Part shown: positions 43,952-52,486 of the stretch, piece by piece
Layout of the letters: every line of letters starts with the position of its first letter
Position numbering within the stretch: position 1 is the stretch's first letter
Origin: Haloactinopolyspora alba
GTDB taxonomy: Bacteria; Actinomycetota; Actinomycetes; Jiangellales; Jiangellaceae
Assembly (NCBI RefSeq): GCF_003014555.1
Contig: NZ_PYGE01000015.1
Coordinates: 1-64,000 of the forward strand
DNA: 64,000 bases
Direction of reading: 5' to 3'
Made by a program: the position numbers and the translations under genes
Notes under the pieces: model-generated
What the model saw: the letters and a program-made list of their open reading frames with translations, nothing else
Told to the model about the DNA's origin: nothing
Databases searched by the model: none

Positions 43952-44347
43952 TCAGGGCCTGCCGCGGACGGACCTTCGTATCCTGCTGATACTCGGGGCA
44001 CACAGGATGATCGCGAGGACCAGCGTCGTGATGGCAGCAAGGATGAGCGGCAGCAGAGCGTAGCCGGGACCGTAGTTGACCGCCAGTTCCTGGCCGTTGT
44101 CCGACCGAAGCACGCACATTCCCGTGGACGAAGTCCGCTCCATGTGCGCGTGGTTGTAGTCCTCGGTGGTCTCGAACGTGATCAGGAGGCGCGTGCAAAG
44201 TTCACCGACTCGAAGGGATACCGCCGCAAGTGCCAGGGTTACGCCAACGCTAGTCACCGTGGCGACCCACAGCAGCGCTCGCTGCAGCGCACCAGCGTTC
44301 CAGTGCGCTTCAGCGGATGCATCTCCGCTACGCACTGCGCGCCGCAT
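43952..44347 (-). CDS. Two-pass membrane protein of unknown function
   Basis: 131 residues with membrane segments at about 23-47 (ALLWVATVTSVGVTLALAAV) and 95-118 (YALLPLILAAITTLVLAIIL). Between them is a ~45-residue extracytoplasmic loop with two Cys (ELCTRLL and GMCVLRS). A basic C-terminus follows. Codon and base composition are somewhat less GC-biased than the neighbours. No family recognised. Confidence 0.55.
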   Translation of the reverse strand: MRRAVRSGDASAEAHWNAGALQRALLWVATVTSVGVTLALAAVSLRVGELCTRLLITFETTEDYNHAHMERTSSTGMCVLRSDNGQELAVNYGPGYALLPLILAAITTLVLAIILCAPSISRIRRSVRGRP

Positions 44348-44504
44348 GGCCGGTCAGTGTACCTCCGTCGGATGCGCTGGAATGTGTGCCGCTACCGTCA
44401 GGTCATCGATCACTTCGAGGGTCTGGTCCGCGGTCTTCGACGGCGAGAGGAACGAGCGTGCCGCGGGCGAGGACATGAGCCCCACCACCGCCACCTCATA
44501 AAGA

Positions 44505-45602
44505 TCACGCGTCGTAGTCGACGTGCAGCGTCGGCGTCGTCGGGTGCGACTGGCAGGTGAGGACGTATCCGGCCGCGAGCTCGTCGTCCTCGAGCGCGTA
44601 GTTGCGCTCCATGGTCACCGCGCCTTCCAGCACCTTCGCCCGGCAGGTGCCGCACACGCCGCCGCGGCAGGCGAACGGTGCGTCGTTGCGCACCTGCAGC
44701 ACGGCCTCGAGAACCGGCACGTCCGGGTCGTCGAGGACGATCTCCGACCGGCGCCCGTCCAGGACGGCGACGATCTCGCTGACCTGCGCCGCCGCACACT
44801 CCTCCGCCGGTGGCGCAGGAGGCGGGTCGCCGACGTGGTACAGCTCGCTGTGCACGTGGGCACGGTCGACACCACGCTCGGCGAGCACCTCGCGAGCGCC
44901 CTCGATCATCGCGTACGGCCCGCACAGGTACCACTCGTCCACCGTGTCGCCGGGAACGAGCGTGTCCAGCAACCGCCGCAGCCGCGGCGCGTCCAGCCGG
45001 CCCGACAGCAGGTCGGTCGTGCCGGGCTCGCGGGAGTGCACGTGCACCAGGTGCAGCCGCCGCGGGTGGCGGTCCTTCAGGTCGGCGAGCTCGTCGAGGA
45101 ACATCGTCGACGACGTCGTCCGGTTGCCGTAGATCACGCTCACCCGGCTTTCGGGCTCGGCCTCGAGCGCCGTCGCCGCGATCGACATGACCGGCGTGAT
45201 GCCGCTACCGGCGACCACGGCCGCGTAGTGGCGGCGCCTGGCCGGGTCGAACGCGGGCGTGAACCGCCCAGCCGGCGTCATGACGTCCAGCTCGTCGCCC
45301 GGCGCCAGGTCGGACAGCGCGTGTGCGGAGAACCGCCCGCCGGGGATCCGCTTCACGGCGATGCGCAGCCGGCCGCTGCCTGCCGGCGAGCAGATCGAGT
45401 AGCTGCGCCGGGCGCCGTCGCCGTCCGGCATCTCGATGTTGACGTGCTGGCCCGCCGCGAACTCGTACTCGCCGGCCAGTTCCGGCGGGACGTCGAAGGT
45501 GACGGCCACGGCGTCGTCGGTGAGCCGCTCGACGGCGCCGACGCGCAACCGGTGGAACACCGAGTGCCGGCGCGCCGGCGCCGCGGCCGTGCGCACGCTC
45601 AC
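44505..45602 (-). CDS. paaE: 1,2-phenylacetyl-CoA epoxidase reductase subunit
   Basis: 365-residue electron-transfer subunit. An N-terminal FAD-binding ferredoxin-reductase domain (RRSYSICSPA), an NAD-binding domain (AAVVAGSGITPVMSIAATAL and WYLCGPYAMIEGAREVL) and a C-terminal plant-type 2Fe-2S domain (CRGGVCGTCRAKVLEG, then a distal Cys in LTCQSH). It passes NADPH electrons to the PaaA di-iron site. GTG start overlaps the paaD stop; last gene of paaABCDE. Confidence 0.94.
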   Translation of the reverse strand: MSVRTAAAPARRHSVFHRLRVGAVERLTDDAVAVTFDVPPELAGEYEFAAGQHVNIEMPDGDGARRSYSICSPAGSGRLRIAVKRIPGGRFSAHALSDLAPGDELDVMTPAGRFTPAFDPARRRHYAAVVAGSGITPVMSIAATALEAEPESRVSVIYGNRTTSSTMFLDELADLKDRHPRRLHLVHVHSREPGTTDLLSGRLDAPRLRRLLDTLVPGDTVDEWYLCGPYAMIEGAREVLAERGVDRAHVHSELYHVGDPPPAPPAEECAAAQVSEIVAVLDGRRSEIVLDDPDVPVLEAVLQVRNDAPFACRGGVCGTCRAKVLEGAVTMERNYALEDDELAAGYVLTCQSHPTTPTLHVDYDA

Positions 45603-46135
45603 AGCGCCTTCAGGTGGTCGAACGGCTCCGCGCAGTCGCCGCAGACCCACAGCGCCTTGCACGCCGTGGAGCCGAACCGCGCCAGCTCGCGGGTGTCGGG
45701 TGAGCCGCACCGTGGGCAGCGGACCGTGAGCGCCAGCGGCACGGGCGCCCGGCCGTCGCCGTGCGCGCCGCCGGCCGGGCCCGGCGGGGCGATGCCGTGC
45801 CGGCGCAGCTTCTCGATGCCGTCCGCGCTGATCCGGTCGGTGGTCCACGGTGGAGACAGCACCACGTGCACCGTGGCGTCGGGCATGCCGTGCTCGTCCA
45901 GCCGGGTCAGCACGTCGGCCCGGATCGCTTCGAGGGCGGGGCAGCCCGAGTAGGTCGGCGTGATGTCGACGTCGACGTGCCCGGACCCGTCGACGTGGAC
46001 CTCACGCAGGATGCCGAGGTCGTCGATGGTGAGCATCGGCAGCTCGGGGTCGGGCACGTCGGCGGCCACCCGGCGCGCCCGTTCCTCGGCGGTCCGCGTC
46101 GTGCCGGCCGTCGCCGTCGTCGTCCCGCGCGTCAC
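45599..46135 (-). CDS. paaD: 1,2-phenylacetyl-CoA epoxidase subunit PaaD
   Basis: 178 residues: a MIP18/DUF59 domain (VPDPELPMLTIDDLGILREV and DITPTYSGCPALEAI) plus a C-terminal zinc ribbon with CPRCGS and CGDC. PaaD-type proteins help assemble or insert the metal centre of the epoxidase. GTG start overlaps the paaC stop and its own stop overlaps paaE. Confidence 0.93.
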   Translation of the reverse strand: MTRGTTTATAGTTRTAEERARRVAADVPDPELPMLTIDDLGILREVHVDGSGHVDVDITPTYSGCPALEAIRADVLTRLDEHGMPDATVHVVLSPPWTTDRISADGIEKLRRHGIAPPGPAGGAHGDGRAPVPLALTVRCPRCGSPDTRELARFGSTACKALWVCGDCAEPFDHLKAL

Positions 46136-46971
46136 CACGAGGCCCCCTCGTGCGACCGATGCAGGTGCTGCATCTCCGCCAGCAGGTACCCCATGACCTC
46201 GGTGTGCAGGCCGCGGCGGCCGCCGCGCGCGACGTGCGCGGGTTCGGGCGGCCGCTCGAGGCCGGCCCGGTCGAGGACCCCGTCGACGTGGCGCTCGCTC
46301 GGCTCGCGCAGTGCGGCCGGGTCCACGGCGACGGCCCCGAGACCGCCGGTGACGCCGTCGGGGTCGAAGAGCTCGTCGACGTACGGCGCCACCGCGGCGA
46401 GACCACCCTGCATCCGCCGCCGGCTCTCGTCGGTGCCGTCGCCGAGCCGCAGCACCCACTGCGCGGCGTGATCGCGGTGGTAGGCGACCTCCTTGACCGC
46501 TTTCGCGGCGACGGCGGCCAGTGTCGGGTCCGCGCTCGCGCGCAGCCGGTCGTAGAGCTCGTACTGGTACGAGGTGAACCACAGCTGACGGGCCATCGTC
46601 TCGGCGAAGTCACCGTTGGGCCGCTCGACCAGCAGCACGTTGCGGAAGTCGCGCTCGTCGCGCCAGTACGCCAGCGCGTCCTCGTCGCGGCCGGCACCCT
46701 CGGCCTCACCCGCGTAGGTCAGCAGCGAACGTGCCTGGCCCAGCAGGTCCAGCGCGATGTTCGCCAGCGCGACGTCCTCCTCGAGCTGCGGGGCACGGGT
46801 GATCCACTCGCCCAGCCGCTGCGACAGGATCAGCGCGTCGTCGCCCAGCCGCAGCGTGTACTCGACCAGCCCGCTCACATCCCCTGGTCGCGCTCCACTC
46901 CTCACTCGCTCCACGGACGGCTCCGCTGCGCTCCGCCAGCCGCTCCGCTCGCTCGTCGTGTCGCCGCTCAC
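46132..46971 (-). CDS. paaC: 1,2-phenylacetyl-CoA epoxidase structural subunit PaaC
   Basis: 279-residue ferritin-like structural partner of PaaA. Blocks: LVEYTLRLGDDALILSQRLG, ANIALDLLGQARSLLTYAGE, RQLWFTSYQYELYDRL and KEVAYHRDHAAQWVLRLGDG. The start overlapping paaB (GTGA) adds a ~30-residue Arg/Ser/Glu-rich N-terminus encoded by low-complexity DNA (about 46885-46965) and unlike the family. An internal GTG at 46878 would give the usual protein. Which start is used is uncertain. Confidence 0.92.
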   Translation of the reverse strand: MSGDTTSERSGWRSAAEPSVERVRSGARPGDVSGLVEYTLRLGDDALILSQRLGEWITRAPQLEEDVALANIALDLLGQARSLLTYAGEAEGAGRDEDALAYWRDERDFRNVLLVERPNGDFAETMARQLWFTSYQYELYDRLRASADPTLAAVAAKAVKEVAYHRDHAAQWVLRLGDGTDESRRRMQGGLAAVAPYVDELFDPDGVTGGLGAVAVDPAALREPSERHVDGVLDRAGLERPPEPAHVARGGRRGLHTEVMGYLLAEMQHLHRSHEGASW

Positions 46972-47252
46972 AGGTGCTTCGCCTCGGCCGGAACCTCGTA
47001 GAACGTCGGATGCCGGTAGACCTTGTCGGCGGCCGGGTCGAAGAACGCGTCCTTCTCGTCCGGACTGCTCGCGGTGACCGCCGCCGACGGGACGACCCAG
47101 ATCGACACGCCCTCGCCGCGGCGGGTGTAGACGTCGCGGGCGTTGCGGACCGCCATCACCGCGTCCGGCGCGTGCAGGCTGCCGACGTGGACGTGCGAAA
47201 GCCCGCGCCGGGCGCGCACGAACACCTCCCACAGCGGCCACTCGTCGCTCAT
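46968..47252 (-). CDS. paaB: 1,2-phenylacetyl-CoA epoxidase subunit PaaB
   Basis: 94 residues, the usual size: [36 protein letters not shown] and [10 protein letters not shown]. PaaB bridges PaaAC heterodimers. Its ATG overlaps the paaA stop. Confidence 0.95.
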   Translation of the reverse strand: MSDEWPLWEVFVRARRGLSHVHVGSLHAPDAVMAVRNARDVYTRRGEGVSIWVVPSAAVTASSPDEKDAFFDPAADKVYRHPTFYEVPAEAKHL

Positions 47253-48217
47253 GCCGGCACCTGCTCCTGCTGAGCGGTCGCGTGTTTCGCCGCGTACGCG
47301 GAGGCGGCCTCGCGCACCCACGCACCGTCGGCGTGCGCCGACACCCGGTGCGCCATGCGCTGCTCGTTGCAAGGCCCGTCGCCGCTGATGACCCGGAACA
47401 GCTCGTCGAAGTCCGGATCGCTGAAGTCGTAGTGCCCGCGCTCGTCGTTCCAGCGCAGCTCGTCGTCGGGTATCCGCAGCCCGAGCACGTCGGCCTGCGG
47501 CGCCGTCATGTCGACGAACTTCTGGCGCAGCTCGTCGTTGGTGAACCGCTTGATGCCCCAGCGCATGGACTGCTCGGTGTGTGTCGCGGTGCGTTCCTGC
47601 GACGGCGTGTCCGGCGGCCCGAACATCGCCAGGCTGGGGTACCACCACCGGTCGAGGGCGTCCTGGGCCATCGCGCGCTGTGCCGCCGTCCCCCGGGTCA
47701 GCGCGAGCAGCGCCTCGAACCCCTGCCGTTGGTGGAACGACTCCTCCTTGCAGATGCGCACCATGGCACGCGCGTACGGCCCGTACGAGCACCGGGTCAG
47801 CGGCACCTGGTTGGTGATGGCCGCGCCGTCCACGAGCCAGCCGATGGCGCCGATGTCGGCCCACGTCAGCGTCGGATAGTTGAAGATGGAGGAGTACTTC
47901 TGCTTGCCCGAGTGCAGCCGTTCGAGCAGCTCGTCGCGGGAGACGCCGAGCGTCTCGGCGGCCGCGTAGAGGTAGAGCCCGTGGCCGGCCTCGTCCTGCA
48001 CCTTGGCCAGCAGGATCGCCTTGCGACGCAGGCTCGGTGCGCGGCTGATCCAGTTGCCCTCGGGCTGCATGCCGATGATCTCCGAGTGCGCGTGCTGGGC
48101 CATCTGCCGCACCAGCGAGCGCCGGTAGGCGTCCGGCATGTCGTCGCGTGGCTCGATGCGCCCGTCGGCGTCGATGATCGCGTGAAACGCGTCGTCCCGC
48201 TCGTCACTGGCCGCCAT
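47249..48217 (-). CDS. paaA: 1,2-phenylacetyl-CoA epoxidase catalytic subunit PaaA
   Basis: 322-residue di-iron oxygenase that epoxidises phenylacetyl-CoA in aerobic phenylacetate degradation. The helical bundle carries carboxylate/His ligands in [15 protein letters not shown] and [15 protein letters not shown], with [18 protein letters not shown] upstream. First gene of the operon. Other pathway genes (paaK, paaG, paaZ) are not in the window. Confidence 0.95.
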   Translation of the reverse strand: MAASDERDDAFHAIIDADGRIEPRDDMPDAYRRSLVRQMAQHAHSEIIGMQPEGNWISRAPSLRRKAILLAKVQDEAGHGLYLYAAAETLGVSRDELLERLHSGKQKYSSIFNYPTLTWADIGAIGWLVDGAAITNQVPLTRCSYGPYARAMVRICKEESFHQRQGFEALLALTRGTAAQRAMAQDALDRWWYPSLAMFGPPDTPSQERTATHTEQSMRWGIKRFTNDELRQKFVDMTAPQADVLGLRIPDDELRWNDERGHYDFSDPDFDELFRVISGDGPCNEQRMAHRVSAHADGAWVREAASAYAAKHATAQQEQVPA

Positions 48218-48235
48218 ACCGCCAGGCTAGGCCGA

Positions 48236-48261
48236 ACATGTGACAGCTGTCCAGCACATGT
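48236..48261. promoter_or_regulatory. Palindrome cluster between paaA and the nitric oxide synthase gene
   Basis: ACATGTG (48236-48242) and CACATGT (48255-48261) form an inverted repeat around GACAGCTGTC (48242-48251), itself a perfect 10-bp palindrome. It is 19 bp upstream of paaA, in the divergent gap. A TetR-type PaaR or similar regulator may bind; this is inferred from position. Confidence 0.5.
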
Positions 48262-48419
48262 GCAGTGCTCTGTAACATCGAGCTCGGGTGATTCGCCCCC
48301 AATCGACGCGAACCGGGGATTTCAGCCGGCACTGTCTGAGATCATCCGTCACGGTGCGTCACGGCTGCCTCGGCATGTTCGTGCCGCGTCGTCGCCGCCC
48401 GAAGTCTCGAGGAGCCGCA

Positions 48420-49616
48420 TTGCCGTCCGATGCGAAACACCTGCACCGGGGCCTGTCGCACACCCCCATCCATTCCGTCGACCTCGGCGAGGCCGAAGCC
48501 TTCTTCCACCAGCACGCAGCCGAGAACATGTCCGCACCGGACGCCGAGGAACGCTTCAGCCAGGCGCTGGTCGAGTTCGGCCAGCGCGGCATCTTCACGC
48601 ACACCACCGAGGAGCTCGAGTTCGGCGCCCGGCTCGCCTGGCGCAACGCGAACCGCTGCATCGGCCGCCTCTACTGGCGCAGCCTGGTGGTCCGCGACCG
48701 CCGGCACGTCACCCGCGCCGACGACGTCGCCGCCGAGTGCGTCGATCACCTGCACGCGGCCACGAACGACGGCCGCATCCGCCCGGTGATCACCGTCTTC
48801 GCTCCCGACCGCCCCGGGCGGCAGGCACCGCGGCTGCGCAACGACCAGCTCATCCGCTACGCCGGCTACCAGGGCAGCGACTCCGTCGTCGGCGACCCGG
48901 CGCAGGCCGAGTTCACGCGCTGGGTCGAGAGCCTCGGCTGGGCCGGCAAGGGCACCGACTTCGACGTGCTCCCCCTCGTCGTCGAGACACCCGAGGAGGG
49001 CGTCACGCTCGCCGAGGTTCCCGCCGACGCGGTGCTCGAGGTCGAGCTGACCCATCCGGAGCTGCCCTGGTTCGCCGACCTCGAGCTGAAGTGGCACGCG
49101 GTACCGGCCATCTCGTCGATGCCGCTGCGCATCGGCGGCGTCACCTACCCGACGGCACCGTTCAACGGCTGGTACCTGGGCAGCGAGATCGGCTCGCGCA
49201 ACCTGGTCGACCCGGACCGCTACGCCATGCTGCCCGAGGTCGGTCGCCGTCTCGGCCTCGACGTCGACGACGACCGGTCGCTGTGGAAGGACCGCGCGCT
49301 CGTCGAGATCAACCGCGCGGTGTTGCACTCGTTCGACCGGGCCGGTGTGAAGGTCGCCGACCACCACAACGAGTCCCGGATGTTCATGGCCTTCGTCGAC
49401 AAGGAGGAGCGCGCCGGGCGAGTCGCGCACGCCGAGTGGTCCTGGGTGGTCCCGCCGATGTCCGGCGCCTCGTTGCCGGTGTATCACCACTACTACGACG
49501 AGTCGGTGCAGCTGCCCGGGTTCCTGCCTGCCGGCGACTGGAGCCCGCCGTCCGGCGAGGCCGGTGAGGCCGACAGCGCCGGCGGCTGCCCACACCACGC
49601 CGGTGGCACGGCATGA
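48420..49616 (+). CDS. nos: Bacterial nitric oxide synthase oxygenase
   Basis: 398-residue heme enzyme making NO from L-arginine. The heme-thiolate Cys lies in RLAWRNANRCIGRLYW (C80), the substrate-guanidino Glu in GWYLGSEIGSRN (E256), and the aromatic/pterin region in EWSWVVPPMSGASLPVYHHYY. As in all bacterial forms, the calmodulin and reductase domains are absent, so an external reductase is needed. The TTG at 48420 has GAGGAG 7 nt upstream; ATG at 48375 is the alternative. The tail ends in a Gly/Cys/His stretch (GGCPHHAGGTA). Confidence 0.92.
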   Translation: MPSDAKHLHRGLSHTPIHSVDLGEAEAFFHQHAAENMSAPDAEERFSQALVEFGQRGIFTHTTEELEFGARLAWRNANRCIGRLYWRSLVVRDRRHVTRADDVAAECVDHLHAATNDGRIRPVITVFAPDRPGRQAPRLRNDQLIRYAGYQGSDSVVGDPAQAEFTRWVESLGWAGKGTDFDVLPLVVETPEEGVTLAEVPADAVLEVELTHPELPWFADLELKWHAVPAISSMPLRIGGVTYPTAPFNGWYLGSEIGSRNLVDPDRYAMLPEVGRRLGLDVDDDRSLWKDRALVEINRAVLHSFDRAGVKVADHHNESRMFMAFVDKEERAGRVAHAEWSWVVPPMSGASLPVYHHYYDESVQLPGFLPAGDWSPPSGEAGEADSAGGCPHHAGGTA

Positions 49617-49628
49617 GCGCAACGTAGG

Positions 49629-50198
49629 GTGGGCGACGTGTCCGAACAGCCCGTCGCCGACAAGAGTGTCCGTCTCGCCTGGGCGGCCGATACCGATGCC
49701 GTCGGCCGGGTGCAGGCACGCGCGTGGCAGCACTCCTACCAGGAACTCCTGCCGAAGGAACTGCTCGACGAGGTCGACAGCGAGCAGTTCGCGGCCGCGT
49801 GGAGCCAGGCCGTCATCCGCCCGCCCACCGCGCAGCACCGGGTGCTCGTCGCGCTGGACGCCGGACGCGTCGTGGGTTTCGCCGCGACGGCGCCGTCCGA
49901 CGACCCGGACGCACAGCCGACCGACGGTGAGGTCGTCGCGTTCCACATCGATCCCGACGAGCTCGGCGAGGGGCACGGCTCACGGCTGATCTCCGCCGTC
50001 GCCGACACCCTGCGCGCCGACGGGTTCACCCGCGGCCGGATCTGGCTCTTCGTCGGCGAGGACGCCCTGCGTGGCTTCCTCGAGCCGGCCGGGTGGGGCC
50101 CGGACTCCGCGCACCGGACGCTGGACCTCACCGGCGACGGCGAGCACACGGTGCGGCAGGTGCGCCTGCACACCGACCTGGCCGAGGACGCGTCGTGA
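49629..50198 (+). CDS. GNAT-family N-acetyltransferase
   Basis: 189 residues. GNAT core: VRLAWAADTDAVGRVQARAW, RVVGFAATAPSDDP, VVAFHIDPDELGEGHGSRLI (acetyl-CoA pyrophosphate loop) and EPAGWGPDSAHR. GTG start at 49629, or at 49638 (SEQPV...). It follows nos by 12 bp and overlaps the next gene, so the three may be one transcript. Substrate unknown. Confidence 0.85.
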   Translation: MGDVSEQPVADKSVRLAWAADTDAVGRVQARAWQHSYQELLPKELLDEVDSEQFAAAWSQAVIRPPTAQHRVLVALDAGRVVGFAATAPSDDPDAQPTDGEVVAFHIDPDELGEGHGSRLISAVADTLRADGFTRGRIWLFVGEDALRGFLEPAGWGPDSAHRTLDLTGDGEHTVRQVRLHTDLAEDAS

Positions 50199-50824
50199 CG
50201 TTCACCGGCATCCCGGTCGAGGCGCTCGACTTCTACGAGGACCTCGAGGTCGACAACACGAAGTCGTTCTGGACCCGCAACAAGAGCGTGTACGAGAACT
50301 CGGTCCGCGGGCCCGTCCGCGCCCTGGCCGACGCGCTCGCTCCGGAGTTCGGCGCGGTCCACTTCTTCCGGCCGCACCGCGACGTGCGCTTCGCCAAGGA
50401 CAAGTCGCCGTACAAGACGCAGCAGGGCGTCACCGTCGGCCCGCACTACCTGCACATCAGCGCCGCCGGGCTGTTCGTCGCCGTCGGCTACTACCGCATG
50501 TCCCCCGACCAGGTCGCGCGGTACCGCAACGCCGTCGACGTCGAGTACTCCGGCACCGACCTCACCCGCCGGGTCGCGGACCTGCGCGGCAGCGACTACG
50601 TCGTCGACGGCGACGCCCTGAAGACGCGTCCGCGCGACTACCCTGCCGACCACCCGCGCATCGACCTGCTGCGGTACCGGTCCCTCGTCGGGCACACCGA
50701 CCTCGGCGCGCCGCCATGGCTGCACACCGCCGAAGCCGTCGAGCAGATCGCCGCCCGCTGGCGCGATCTCGCGCCGCTGCAGCAGTGGCTCGACGACCAC
50801 GTCGGCCCGGCGGAGGCGACGTAG
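50195..50824 (+). CDS. DUF2461 protein
   Basis: 209 residues matching the DUF2461 family: FYEDLEVDNTKSFWTRNKSVYE, HFFRPHRDVRFAKDKSPYKT and LHISAAGLFVAVGYYRMSPD. Family function unknown. GTG start overlaps the GNAT gene stop (GTGA). Confidence 0.88.
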   Translation: MTFTGIPVEALDFYEDLEVDNTKSFWTRNKSVYENSVRGPVRALADALAPEFGAVHFFRPHRDVRFAKDKSPYKTQQGVTVGPHYLHISAAGLFVAVGYYRMSPDQVARYRNAVDVEYSGTDLTRRVADLRGSDYVVDGDALKTRPRDYPADHPRIDLLRYRSLVGHTDLGAPPWLHTAEAVEQIAARWRDLAPLQQWLDDHVGPAEAT

Positions 50825-50827
50825 CGG

Positions 50828-51409
50828 TCAGCGGGTTGCGTCGAGGTAGGCGCGGCCGCGCGGGGACAGCCGGTAGCCGACGTCGAGGCTCTCGGTCAGG
50901 CCGAGGTTCTTCAGCTTGCGGACGTCCAGCTTGAACGGGTCGCGTTCGCGTCCGGCCATCCCGGCGAGGTCGCCGGCACGCCGCGCCGGGTTGGCGGCGA
51001 TCAGCTCCAGCGTGGGCCGGGTCCACGGGCCCCACGACGACGCCCGGTCCAAGCGGTCGAGCCGGCGGGTGATCGCCGCGACGTCGTCCCCGTCCAGCTC
51101 GGCGTCCGCGGCCAGCGCGGCGCGCGGGTCCGGCCGGTCGGCGGGCGAGAACTCGACGCGGTGGACGAGCTCGCCGGGTTCACCGCGCAGGTCGCTCACG
51201 AGTGACGCCGCGTCCGGGTAGCCCGCGGCGCGTGCGTCGTCGTCGGTGATGGACCGTGGTTCGACCAGGCTCACGGCGTGCACGTCGATGATGCCCGCCG
51301 CGGTGCGGTACGAACGCCCGGCGACGGCCTGCGGACGCTTCCACCGGCGGAACGTCACGGTCACCGTGCCGTCGGCGATGCCGGACCAGAACCTCTTCTC
51401 GAACAGCAC
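50828..51409 (-). CDS. ASCH-domain protein
   Basis: 193 residues with GTG start, reading LFEKRFWSGIADGTVTVTFR then WKRPQAVAGRSYRTAAGIID, which fits the ASCH (PUA-like, RNA-binding) fold. The C-terminal half is helical with a wHTH-like segment (DPFKLDVRKLKNLGLTESL). A longer in-frame start at 51538 would overlap the divergent azlC gene and is disfavoured. It converges with the DUF2461 gene, 3 bp between stops. Confidence 0.78.
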   Translation of the reverse strand: MLFEKRFWSGIADGTVTVTFRRWKRPQAVAGRSYRTAAGIIDVHAVSLVEPRSITDDDARAAGYPDAASLVSDLRGEPGELVHRVEFSPADRPDPRAALAADAELDGDDVAAITRRLDRLDRASSWGPWTRPTLELIAANPARRAGDLAGMAGRERDPFKLDVRKLKNLGLTESLDVGYRLSPRGRAYLDATR

Positions 51410-51473
51410 GCGCTGAACCGTATCGCGCCCCTCGCCGTCCGCCCACCGGACACGGTTCACAGTCACGGCGCCG

Positions 51474-52184
51474 ATGACTACTGTCAGCGCGGTGAGTCCG
51501 GACACGCACAAGGCGATCCGACGCGACGCGCTGGGCATCGCCGCCTACGCCGGCGCATTCGGCGCCTCGTTCGGCGCGGTCTCGATCGCCTCCGGCCTGA
51601 GTGTCGCGCAGACCGTGGTGCTGAGCGTGGTGATGTTCAGCGGCGCCTCCCAGTTCGCGCTGGTCGGCGTCATCGGTGGCGGCGGTGCGGGGCTGGCGGC
51701 GATCCCGACCGCGTTGCTGCTCGGCGTCCGCAACGCCTTCTACGGAGTGCCGATGGCGCGCATCCTGGGCCGGGAGGGCCTGCGCGGACTCCGTCGTCCG
51801 GTCGCCGCGCATCTGGTCATCGACGAGACGACGGCCATGGCCGTCGCCCGAGAGGATCCCGAGGCACAGCGCTACGCGTTCTGGACCACCGGCGTCCTGC
51901 TCTTCACGTTCTGGAACACCGGCACGGCGGCGGGCGCCCTGGCCAGCTCCCGTATCGGGGACGTCGGTGCCCTCGGCCTCGACGCGATGGCGCCGGCGGC
52001 GTTCCTGGCACTGCTGTGGCCGCGGCTGCGCGTGCCGGCCGCGCGCTGGGTCGCCGCGGCCGGGGCGCTCATCGCCACCGCGCTCGTTCCGCTCGTCCCG
52101 GCCGGCCTTCCGGTCCTGGCCACGGCGCCGGTCGCGGTGGTCGCCGGGCTGCTGCCGCGCCGGCGCACCGAGGAGGCACCGTGA
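51474..52184 (+). CDS. azlC: Branched-chain amino acid exporter large subunit AzlC
   Basis: 236-residue membrane protein with about five to six segments. AzlC blocks: AAYAGAFGASFGAVSIASGLS, VVLSVVMFSGASQFALVGVI and LLLGVRNAFYGVPMARIL. With AzlD it exports branched-chain amino acids or analogues. The stop overlaps azlD. Confidence 0.9.
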   Translation: MTTVSAVSPDTHKAIRRDALGIAAYAGAFGASFGAVSIASGLSVAQTVVLSVVMFSGASQFALVGVIGGGGAGLAAIPTALLLGVRNAFYGVPMARILGREGLRGLRRPVAAHLVIDETTAMAVAREDPEAQRYAFWTTGVLLFTFWNTGTAAGALASSRIGDVGALGLDAMAPAAFLALLWPRLRVPAARWVAAAGALIATALVPLVPAGLPVLATAPVAVVAGLLPRRRTEEAP

Positions 52185-52486
52185 TCTGGCTCGCCGTGCT
52201 CGCCGCCGCGGTCGGCTGTTACCTGCTGAAGCTCGCCGGTGTCTCGGTGCCCGCGTCCCTGCTGGAACGCCCGGCGGTACAGCGGATCGCGATGTTCCTG
52301 CCGGTGGCGATGCTCGCCGCGCTGGTCGCGACGGGGCTGTTCGACGCCGGTGGCCGGCTGGCCGTGGACTTCGCGCTGCTGGCGGGCGTCGGCGCGGCCG
52401 TGGTGGCGCTGGTGGCGCGACAGTCGTTCCTGGTGGTGATCCTGGTCGCGGCGGCCACCACGGCCGTGCTGCGCGCGCTCACCTGA
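52181..52486 (+). CDS. azlD: Branched-chain amino acid exporter small subunit AzlD
   Basis: 101 residues, three to four membrane segments: WLAVLAAAVGCYLLKLAGVS, RIAMFLPVAMLAALVATGLF and a hydrophobic C-terminus. GTG start overlaps azlC (GTGA). It converges with and overlaps the ggt 3' end by 8 bp. Confidence 0.9.
   Translation: MIWLAVLAAAVGCYLLKLAGVSVPASLLERPAVQRIAMFLPVAMLAALVATGLFDAGGRLAVDFALLAGVGAAVVALVARQSFLVVILVAAATTAVLRALT

Noticed and set aside
48288-48419. Longer N-terminus for nitric oxide synthase from 48288
   Set aside because: The extension is basic and unlike the family, has no ribosome site at its start, and would cover much of the promoter gap. The TTG at 48420 has a good Shine-Dalgarno sequence.
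51410-51538. Extended start of the ASCH protein to 51538 with a hydrophobic leader
   Set aside because: It would overlap the divergent azlC start, and the leader is not part of the ASCH family. The GTG at 51409 gives the usual beginning.
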